The position numbers were made by a program, and so were the translations under genes. A stretch of 64,000 bases of DNA, taken from Bimuria novae-zelandiae CBS 107.79. Taxonomy: Eukaryota; Ascomycota; Dothideomycetes; Pleosporales; Didymosphaeriaceae. Position 1 is the first letter of the stretch; every line of letters begins with the position of its first letter. A model generated the notes under the pieces. It searched no databases and was not told the DNA's origin. It worked only from the letters and a program-made list of their open reading frames with translations. The stretch is taken from assembly GCA_010015655.1 (NCBI GenBank), contig ML976667.1, forward strand, positions 685,941 to 749,940, read 5' to 3'. Below, one piece after another: positions 55,974-64,000 of the stretch.

Positions 55974-56924
55974 ATGGATTCCGCGAAGCCCATTCTCATC
56001 ACTGGCGCAACGGGAAAGCAGGGCGGTGCTGTCCTTGAGCAACTTGCTTCTCATCCCTCTTCTTCGCAATTCGTTCTCTGTGCTGTAACGCGCAACACAT
56101 CCTCAGCATCAGCTCAGAAAATTACCCAGCGTTTCCCCGAGGTCCTCCTCGTGCAGGGTGACTTGAACGATGTCCCAGACCTTTTCAAATCCGCCCAAAA
56201 CACGCTCAAGAGTGCTGGAAAGCCCAGCGACATCTGGGGTGTATACTCTGTGCAGATCTCGCTGGGCCCGGGTGTCACCTTCGAGGGCGAGATTGCTCAG
56301 GGAAACGCATTGATTGACGAATCTGTCGCCCATGGTGTCAAGCACTTTGTTTATTCTTCCGTCGACCGTGGCGGTAACGTGAAGAGCTTCGAGAACGAGA
56401 CACCCATCCCGCATTTCCAGTCCAAATTCCGCATTGAGAAGCACCTGCTCGAGAAGGCTGGCTCAAAGGGCGAGAAAATGGGCTGGACTATCCTGCGACC
56501 GGTCGCCTTCATGGATAATCTCGAGCCGGGCTTCAAGACCAAAGTTTTCCTTGCGGCACTCCGTGCCACACTTCGAGGAAAACCGCTGCAGTGGGTCGCT
56601 ACCGAGGATATCGGTATCTTTGGCGCGAAGGCGTTCCGCGACCCTGAGGCGTGGAATGCGCGAGCTGAAGCTCTTGCCGGTGATGAGCTGACCCTGGACG
56701 AGATGAGCGGCTGCTTTGAGCGTGTCACCGGGGCACCGGTACCTGCAACATACGGCTTCTTCGGAAGTGCGCTGATGTACGCCGTCAAGGAGGTGAACAT
56801 CATGATCACCTGGTTTGCCAATGACGGCTATGGCGCGAATATTGCACAACTGAAGCAGGAGGAGCCTCAGCTCTGTGGGTTTGAACGATGGCTGCGGGAG
56901 AGAAGTGGGTGGAAAATACAGTAA
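55974..56924 (+). CDS. NmrA-like family NAD(P)-binding protein
   Basis: 316 residues, single exon. An atypical short-chain dehydrogenase of the NmrA/HSCARG group: the N-terminal GATGKQGGAVLEQL is the Rossmann dinucleotide loop (GxxGxxG), with VQGDLND following strand 3, KHFVYSSVDRGG in the position of the substrate loop, and the TILRPVAFMDN segment typical of the group. Members are either redox sensors (NmrA type) or small-molecule reductases; the sequence alone does not decide. It is the first intact gene to the right of the transposon block, starting 582 bp from it. Confidence 0.9.
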   Translation: MDSAKPILITGATGKQGGAVLEQLASHPSSSQFVLCAVTRNTSSASAQKITQRFPEVLLVQGDLNDVPDLFKSAQNTLKSAGKPSDIWGVYSVQISLGPGVTFEGEIAQGNALIDESVAHGVKHFVYSSVDRGGNVKSFENETPIPHFQSKFRIEKHLLEKAGSKGEKMGWTILRPVAFMDNLEPGFKTKVFLAALRATLRGKPLQWVATEDIGIFGAKAFRDPEAWNARAEALAGDELTLDEMSGCFERVTGAPVPATYGFFGSALMYAVKEVNIMITWFANDGYGANIAQLKQEEPQLCGFERWLRERSGWKIQ

Positions 56925-57433
56925 CCGCGAGGGATTGAACTAGATAGGACGCCGTTCATGGCGCTTAGGAATGATGGTGTTGGAGGGTTGAGCATCTTGG
57001 TAGATCAACTATAATGCCAAATTGTACTGTCAGAATCCAACTCCACGTGCCATGATCATGCTGCTGTTGCCTGCATAGCTGGATAGAGGAAATTGCCCTT
57101 CTGGCATTACGATGCGGGGTAGACGTGGAGACGTTGTGGGAGAGGACTGCTCGACAGCATCATACATAAGCTGTTAATGCCAAAGGCTCCGAATCATGGC
57201 TCACGATCAACTTCGACCTTTGTTCGACCCATTCTCGCACATCTTCAAGAGCTGTTGTTAGAACCCCGTCAGGCATCCGTTCGCTAGGAAACAGAGATGC
57301 ACATCTTCATGGAACAGGTCTTGTAAAAGGCTCAGAGATTATATTAGGAAGGATAGATTATGGATCCCCGCAAGTGCTTCCAATCACTCCTCCAGTATCC
57401 ATCAACCGATAAAGGTGCCTACACCCTCGCCGT
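56925..57433. other. intergenic between convergent genes
   Basis: 509 bp of 3' flanks; no further feature seen. Confidence 0.55.
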
Positions 57434-58014
57434 TTACTGCGCAAGCTGGAACAAGGCCAAACTTCCTGCAATGAGCGGTGTGACCAACCGGACCCTGTTC
57501 CAGCTACCCCACTTCCTTGCAATACCCTCTGCATCACCCAGCTCCTTCTCGCTCGCCCTTCCGGCAAGAGCCTCCAATTTGTCGTTTATAGGCTGCATGT
57601 TCACCGCCGAGTGCACAATGGTTGTAAGGTGCAAGATTGCAGCTACAGCAAACATCCTCCAGTCACCCCTTGCACCGACGTGCTCCTTATAGTCCTTGTA
57701 GACGGCGTAGCCTGCGTAGGCATACCCGAGGAAGCCGAGAGTGGAAATTGGGCGGAAGAACTGGTTGCCGACCGTCCAGCAGAGAGGCCACTGGCGTCCG
57801 AGAAGGCGTGCACGATCGGTGTGGCCTGGTGTGCCTGGCTTAGGGAAGTCAACCAGGAGGGCTGGGACAGTCATGAATGACTGGGTGACTGCATTGCCTG
57901 TCTGGAATTAGATTGGTACCGTGACTGGTTCTACAGAAAATTCCTACCGACGAGAATGAAGGAGAAGCCAACGCAGGTGCCAGCGACTGTCTTGACAATG
58001 TAGCTGTCCGTCAT
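57434..58014 (-). CDS. DUF1772 membrane protein (anthrone oxygenase-like fold)
   Basis: 176 residues; complement(57434..57897, 57948..58014), phases closing, with the acceptor acag giving VG-NAVTQSFMTVPALL. Hydrophobic helices: TVAGTCVGFSFILVG, STLGFLGYAYAGYAVY, MFAVAAILHLTTIVHSAVN and a C-terminal LVTPLIAGSLALFQLA. Four helices with an N-x-R near the end (WNRVRLVTP) are usual for DUF1772, a family that includes anthrone oxygenases of polyketide pathways as well as many proteins of unknown role. No polyketide synthase is in the window, so a biosynthetic role is not claimed. Confidence 0.82.
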
Positions 58015-58906
58015 ATTAGCAGTTTCACGAGGTTTGGTTGCAGTGAGACTGGATAGGCAAAAGTGAATGAGGGTCTGTTTGACAGAGCAGTAGCAGCAGA
58101 TGAAACAGACCAAATAATTCAGACGCCCAGCCTTCTCTCCCCAGTGCTTTCTCCGATCGGAGAATGGAAGCTGTAGTTGAGCTCTAGCTTGCTAGCACCT
58201 CCGAAGTCTCACGTTAAGATGGACGCAATTTGGATGACCGAACCCTTCACTTTCGACTTTCGGTTCCCCAGTCCATAATCCGGGACACTACTTTCGGGTA
58301 CCTGGGGACCTGCACGTCCTTGTCGAATGCGGACTGCTGCTAAGAACATAAGCAATTACGGCGTACGATTACATCATGACCTTTCTTGGTGAAACGCTAA
58401 CTTAGCCCCAGATAGATTGCCCTTCACATGCTCTCAACAACACCGAAGAGGCGTCGCTGACATGAGGCTGCTCAATAGCTATGTGAGATTTGAAGGTACG
58501 AAGCGCATGCAGGCATTCACGTCGAGTGACCTACACCTAAGTTGACGTTCAGACTCCGGAGATGAGTGATCGGTACTCCGCGGAAGGCGCGCGGCATGTT
58601 GGGAGGGTAAGTCAAAGTACAGACACTCACTTAATGTGGAGAACCATTATTAATATATTGAAGTTCTTGGCTTGTAAACAACGTCAAAGATTTGATGGGT
58701 TTCGTGACGGAGAGTTGTTGTAGAAGAGATGCGGAGGATTCGATCGGAAGCGACTAGTCTAGACTCAGCTTAGCCTAATCTTCGCGGGAAAATGATTTTG
58801 CGTGTTACTAGCCTCTCATCCACACCACAACGCAAGTCTACGGGTCATTCTCGAGCGTCATCGTAAGGGTGGAAGTGCTTTCCTTTTGTATCATCTACAC
58901 AAACCT
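58015..58906. other. intergenic, nothing recognised
   Basis: 892 bp containing the DUF1772 promoter and the 3' flank of the GH5 gene. No gene or repeat seen. Confidence 0.55.
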
Positions 58907-60241
58907 CTAAGCCTTCAGCGACGCGTCGATCATCCCTTGCAACGCACTGATCGCGCTCGGGTTGCGCCAATTCGACCAGTCGTGGTTTAGCAGACCCCAC
59001 GACTCTTCATAATCTTGAGTACCAGATCTGATGTAATAGCTTCCTGAGATCACCCAGACCATCCAACCCGTCTTCCACTGCGGCATCAGCTTCTTGATGC
59101 ACGTCGCGTATGTCTTTGTGTACTCGTTGCCAACCTGACTAAACCCGAACTCAGTCAAAACCACTGGCATTCGATTCACCGCTGTAGTGCCAGTGGCTCT
59201 GAAACCGTTGTTCCATAGTCCGCTTTCCATGCTTCCACAGTCTGTGGCGCTGTTTTGGTAGTTGTGCAGCTCGATGACCAGCTTGTTCGCGTACTTGAAG
59301 TTCGACAGCAGGAACTTCTTGCCGTTGCCTAGATCTTTGCCCGATGTGATGGGCTCCATCTTGGTATCGTAGTCTAGACCTGAGAGGAAGATGAGAATGT
59401 TCGGGTTCGCCTTGTTCACGACGCCGGCCGCTGGGACGACCTGATCGTACCAAGTCTCCCAATTGTACGGCAAACCATTCTGAGCCCCGCTCCGAAGTTC
59501 GTTGCGGAGGCCGATGGATACGAGGTTTGGCCATTGCTTGCCCTGAGGGCAGATGTTAGCGCTTCAATCACAAGAGAAGGTATGTCCAGCTTACATGCTC
59601 TGCCATGAACTGCAAGCCGCGCTTCCAGTTGTTAACGTTGAAATAGGTGTCTCCAAACCATGTATTTCCGTCACTACTGCTGCAGCACCAAGCACCCTTC
59701 GACATATGATTGTCCAAGTGAACATAAAGACCTTGCTTGTTCAATTCGGTAGCGACAGCATCGAAGACCTGCGTCATCGGTCAAGAGCCGAGGAACGACA
59801 AAAAGTGCGGCTATTTACCTGCAGTCTTGTGGTTTTGGCATTGAACTGCGGATTCTTCTTGATGACCTGCTGATACATCTTCGGACCATTGTTAGTTCCC
59901 AATGCCCTGTTGAAAGCATCCTGGATGGTAACGTCGCCTCCATTATCCTTGATATTGTCGATCATCTCGATCGTAAAGGTAAGTCGCACACTGTTCATCT
60001 TGATGCTCTTGATTTTAGACACGATCGATTCAATCGAAGCGTACTGAAGGCCCTCCGGGATCATCACCTCGCCTGCACCGGGCCAATTGACTCCTACGTA
60101 AGTGAAATTTTTACCGGCTGAATCCTGGACCCATTGCTGGTTGGTCGTGAACGGGGCCTTAATGGCAGAGATTGATGGAAGTGCTGCCGACAGAGCGGCT
60201 GGCAGCGATGCAACAGCGAAGAATAGGGGCACAATATGCAT
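58907..60241 (-). CDS. secreted glycoside hydrolase family 5 protein
   Basis: 410 residues from complement(58907..59542, 59595..59768, 59819..60241), all phase 0. It starts with a signal peptide (MHIVPLFFAVASLPAALSAA). The (beta/alpha)8 features of GH5 are visible: FTYVGVNWPGAGEVM, NSVRLTF, GLYVHLDNHMSKGAWCC, the acid/base region VSIGLRNELR (Asn-Glu), LVIELHNYQN, the nucleophile region PVVLTEFGFSQ (Glu), and WMVWVISGSYYIR near the end. Substrate (cellulose, mannan or other beta-glucan) cannot be assigned from motifs alone. No carbohydrate-binding module is seen. It presumably acts outside the cell on plant or fungal wall glycans. Confidence 0.9.
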
Positions 60242-61551
60242 CTTGTCAAGGGCGCTATTTCCAGGTCTCTGCAGGCGCTACTGAGTAAAGGCAGTCCTTT
60301 TTATGTATGCTCCAAGACCCATTTATCGTCCATTGCTAATCTAGAATAGAATGCCAACCCGGGTTCACTGTCGGACTCACCCCATCAATCCTGGGGTTGA
60401 TTGACGGTCAGTTGAGCTCCTAGTCGCCCTCCGCGCGACAATAGACATTTCCATATGGCGAATTAGCATTATTGTCGGAACAAGCGCCTGGTGATGAGAC
60501 GAATTCGTCAAATATGCCGATGCCCGCTTGTTACAGTGGGCGCCTTGATTGGTCACACTACTCGGCTAAAAAGTAGGCCGTCTTTACGACTGACCACGCT
60601 TCCAAGGTTGGTTTGCGGGGACGACCGTAACCGCCGATATTGGAGGAATATTTTGTTTGACAAGAGGTTTCGCGGGGCGGGGTTTAGAATGTGGAGTTGA
60701 TCAACTGGTACCTCGGCCCTTTACGGAAGGTTTGAGAGGTCAGCTGAGCGGATTGGTTACCGCAGCGGGAAGCTCACTAACCTATTGGTACGTCATGGTT
60801 TGGATGCGTTCGTCTTAGACGAGAAGGATACCCACTGTAACAAGAGAACATGCTGCAAGCCAAGCCGCTGCATGCTGCGCGATAGCAACCACGAAAAATC
60901 CGAGTTCCTGCTCAGCAGGTCGACGCTGTTACTTCCAATATCTATTCTCATCATTTGAGGAGCAAGTCCAGCGTTCTCTTGCTATGCTTCAGTTTTGAGC
61001 ACGTTGTCGGTGCGGATTATCAGCAGGATGGGACCAAACGATCCTATCGAAGAGATGAGCCTGGTAATGCTTAATATCTTAGACCAAAAAGACAATTTTC
61101 ACTCAGCACTGCTGATGCAGAACGATTCTCTGTCTCGGAATGTAACAAGACTATCATTCGGGCGATCCTCGTACAGTGAGCACACACCTACCGTATGTAC
61201 TGTATGCAATGTTATATTGTGTGCTCCCACTAATATGAAGTCACTGCTAGTTTCCGTGGTGCTTGCATAGTGGTGACTTAGCTACACAGCACGAGAAGTT
61301 ATCGCTAGGCCTCCTTAAAGCTAAGCCGAATTATTCTCCAGAATAATTCTACTTCAGCTGGCGATTGTGATCGCAAGGTTGGAGACCCATACAGTTGGAC
61401 GAACCATATTCCGCGCTAGACCGATCACCTTCCGTGCGACATGCGTTCAACCGCGGGGACCCGACTTTCGATATTGAGAAACATAAATCGCTTTCCCACC
61501 TCGACACAACCCGCTTAATAGCCAAATCTACACTAGCTGTGAGACCTCAGA
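60242..61551. other. intergenic, nothing recognised
   Basis: 1.3 kb between divergent gene starts (GH5 on minus, NTF2-like on plus), so it includes both promoters. Small frames here have no recognisable content. Confidence 0.5.
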
Positions 61552-62052
61552 ATGGCTCCCGCTGTGCCGATGCCTCCCGAATCCGCAAGCGAACTCTACA
61601 AAATCCTCTTCGCAACAGCAGTCGAATTTATCCGGTCCCAAGATCAAGACCTCAATCAGCCGTCCCGCATGAACTTTGACCGCGTGCGAGCGATTCGCAC
61701 CTCCGACCACAGGCATCATTTCGGACACAACTACTGCGTCTCCACGAAGCCCCTGTTCCAGGGCGCGCGAAGCGTGGAAGACTTTCTTGCGCATCTAAAC
61801 GCCATGCTGCCAAAGATCGATACCTGGGATACGGATATTACGGACATTGCTGTTGATGAACCAAGAAAGATGTGCGTTGTGAGGGCGAGCTATTTCATGA
61901 AGCCTTTTGAGGTTAATGAACCTGTTGAAAATGACTTGGTATGGTGGCTGTGGATGGAAGATGGGGGGAAGAAGGTGAAGAAAGCGATGGAGTTCATTGA
62001 TCCGATGGCGACGGGTCGGATTAGAGAGTTGATGATGACAGGCGGCAAGTGA
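61552..62052 (+). CDS. NTF2/SnoaL-like small protein
   Basis: 166 residues, single exon. Pattern of an NTF2-like cone fold: N-terminal helices (ASELYKILFATAVEFI), a HHFGHNYCVSTKPLFQG loop, VEDFLAHLNAMLPKIDTW, then alternating strands ITDIAVDEPRKMCVVRASYF and NDLVWWLWMEDGG-KKVKKAMEFID. Fungal SnoaL-like proteins of this size are often of unknown function, some acting on polyketides. No catalytic residues can be assigned. Confidence 0.75.
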   Translation: MAPAVPMPPESASELYKILFATAVEFIRSQDQDLNQPSRMNFDRVRAIRTSDHRHHFGHNYCVSTKPLFQGARSVEDFLAHLNAMLPKIDTWDTDITDIAVDEPRKMCVVRASYFMKPFEVNEPVENDLVWWLWMEDGGKKVKKAMEFIDPMATGRIRELMMTGGK

Positions 62053-62572
62053 GGCAGTCTGTATGTGGCAATTGCCTATACCTGTTTGGCTGCAACGAAC
62101 GCTTACTTACTCAAAGCTGACTGCCTTGCGTCTTTTTGCGAGAGACGGTGGAAGTGAAGATTGTGTATCAGAATCGTGGTAGGACGTACCACCGCTACAG
62201 TCGTTCGAGGAATAGCATTCTTTTGACACGAGACTCGTCTCAGCTTAAGTCATGGTCTGGATCTGACTGGTGTGGTGTCTGCGTTGTAACCGGCATGCAT
62301 TCTGTTTGATCGAGTGCATGGTATAAGCCAGCTTGTAATTTTTGATCAACAATGAAGCGATGAAAGATTTGAATGATGAAATCACGAGAATTAGGACGAG
62401 AGTGATCAACGTTTGATGCCATGAGCGTTGGAATGCTTTCGGAAACTCAAATGTGTCGGCTATCCATCTTGGACACCAATGCCTTTCCAACAAGATGACT
62501 ATCACTGGATCCCATCAACCCCGATCATATTGCTTCCGCAAGGAACCGCGCACTACGCTGTTGTACGAGCGG
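62053..62572. other. intergenic between convergent genes
   Basis: 520 bp of 3' flanks, nothing recognised. Confidence 0.55.
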
Positions 62573-63455
62573 CTAGTGAAGGCAGTTCTTCTTAAAGCGA
62601 GCCCGCATCAACTTGTGAACGAAGATTTCGTGGAGAAGCGCACGAGTGAAACTGTCCTTCTTCGCCAATTCCAACGGATAGATCTTGTTTTTGCCAATGG
62701 TGTATTCGACGAACATGCGGAAGGTCGGGAACGCATACGGATGGCCCTCTACAAAATCGTAGATGTTGATATACTTCTGTTGGATTGCCTACAAATGTTA
62801 GAATCGTTTTAAAGACCAAAAATATTCACTGACCTTCCGGCATTTCTTGATAGACTCCGGTGCCGGATCGATGCCGCACATATTGCAGAGTTTCTGCCAA
62901 GCCGCAAAGTTGCTGTAGTCTGTACCAAGCATCTCATTCATGCGCTCATCGATTAGACGGAACCGCTTCTTTCCACGTGCAAGAGACGGAATCAGGGCGT
63001 TTGCTGATGTACCAATAGATGAACTGGAAGAGGAACTTGAAGACTGGCTCGACACAGTGGCGCCTGAACGGAGAAATTTCGAAATCCGCCCAATATCCGT
63101 GTCTGAGATATCGGCCAGATGTGAGACCTCCAAGACGTTCGCATCAGACCCGTCGGCTATGGATGCGGCTTTCGCTGTAGTCATCAGTAAAAGGAATTCG
63201 GTTAAGATATGAAACCTTTGACTTACGCTTGTACGGGTACTTCTCTCCGAAGCATGTCTCCCAATGTTGACACCATAGAGCATCGCCTCCGACCCAACCA
63301 CTATGGCGTATCGCGAAACGCGTGAATTCGCGCTTAGGCGTATATTTGCGATCGAGAACGAAAATGTCATCAGTCAGTTCGGCGTTGTAGTCGGCCGCTA
63401 GATCAGCGATATAGTTGTATTGGTCTTCAGCTGACGGTGTGTGCATCGTGGCCAT
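62573..63455 (-). CDS. hypothetical protein, three exons
   Basis: 261 residues; complement(62573..62788, 62834..63174, 63227..63455) with all phases closing. No named domain. The N-terminal part is compact (YNYIADLAADYNAELTDDIF, then a Trp/Cys stretch GGDALWCQHWETCFGEKYPY). A Ser run of about 12 residues sits in the middle exon, followed by KKRFRLIDERMNEMLGTDYS. The last exon is basic and aromatic (INIYDFVEGHPYAFPTFRM, ending in KKNCLH). The start at 63455 is the first of two close Met codons; an upstream in-frame ATG (63545) is possible but adds a hydrophobic stretch of doubtful value. Function unknown. Confidence 0.7.
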
Positions 63456-64000
63456 CGTAGCGGTACGTAGGGGCAGGCCTAAGGCGCAAAGGTTGGCTGC
63501 AATGGCACAATATATAGTGAAGTGCGCCAAGAGGTGATGAGTCAAATAAGCGACACGCTCCTTCCTTAGAGGTCGCTGTAATTCAGGAACAGTCTAGAAA
63601 CGTAGTGGTGGTTGAATTTATGCCTGCTAAGAGGGCCTCGAACCCTTGAGGTCATCACGTCGAAATTTAGCCAAAGGCTGTTCTTTAGTCACACCAAACG
63701 CCTATAAAAAATCATATGGACTAATGCTACAGGGTAAAATCCACAATATTTTCCTAGACAGCGTTCTAGTGACTTGTATATTTAGTTGAATGCGGAAGCA
63801 GGCCAAAGCAAGTTCCAGAGACACACGGATCGTCTAGTAAGAATTAGAGGTGCAAAAGAACGGTGTTTTAGGGAAACGATAGCGTAATTAACCAATAAGT
63901 CGCTTTGAGTTGCTGTTCGAGGTTGAGATGCCTGGTTGAATTTTTGTCGCCTAGCAGCTTTAGAATTGCTCGTAAAACACCGACAACTCGGTACCCACTA
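63456..64000. other. right-edge intergenic, nothing recognised
   Basis: Promoter side of the preceding minus-strand gene. One B-box-like ggttcgag (about 63635, minus strand) lacks a foldable tRNA around it and is not called. Confidence 0.5.

Noticed and set aside
63600..63700. Possible tRNA on the minus strand (ggttcgag with flanking complementary bases)
   Set aside because: The T-arm is imperfect, no matching acceptor 5' strand or anticodon arm can be placed within 75-100 bases, so it fails as a tRNA.

Overview
The window comes from a filamentous ascomycete (Pezizomycotina, most likely a dothideomycete). The evidence is short 45-85 nt introns with GTRNGT donors and CTRAY-like branch sites, fungal families (Zn2Cys6 regulator, DUF1989, NmrA, DUF1772, GH5), and AT-rich transposon islands full of TAG/TAA codons, as expected from repeat-induced point mutation (RIP). 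The exact genus cannot be told from the sequence alone.

Layout. (1) 1-15.8 kb is gene-rich and mostly on the minus strand after the 3' part of an alpha-isopropylmalate synthase gene: a DUF1989 protein, glutamate decarboxylase, a broken F-box-type gene and a Zn2Cys6 transcription factor. (2) 15.80-17.11 kb is a lone RIP-mutated Tc1-like element with 47-bp inverted ends. (3) 18.3-30.1 kb holds adenine deaminase, mitochondrial phosphatidylserine decarboxylase divergent from a HERP/Usa1-like ubiquitin-like membrane protein, a small secreted protein, two hypothetical genes behind duplicated upstream segments, and a small conserved-looking protein. (4) 30.43-32.54 kb is a Fot1/pogo-like element. 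It is followed by a 3.1-kb islet with one Gly/Arg-rich, Cys-containing gene that may be frameshifted. (5) 35.68-55.39 kb is a 19.7-kb block of eight transposons, all in the same orientation and each joined to the next through one TA dinucleotide (two at the last junction). Six are Fot1/pogo-like. Two (39.9-43.1 and 49.9-53.3 kb) are larger two-gene elements with a Tc1/mariner-type transposase on the plus strand and a convergent second gene on the minus strand. One pogo copy carries a solo LTR that is not RIP-mutated. (6) 55.4-64 kb returns to ordinary genes: an NmrA-type reductase, a DUF1772 membrane protein, a secreted GH5 glycosidase, an NTF2/SnoaL-like protein and a three-exon hypothetical gene.

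The host genes are mainly housekeeping or degradative and show no single shared pathway. The most original material is the transposon block. It contains the TA-to-TA concatenation, the two-gene elements whose second reading frame stays in register over 1.6-1.8 kb in two diverged copies, and a 17-bp-phased direct repeat inside the pogo inverted ends whose sequence differs between subfamilies while its spacing does not.
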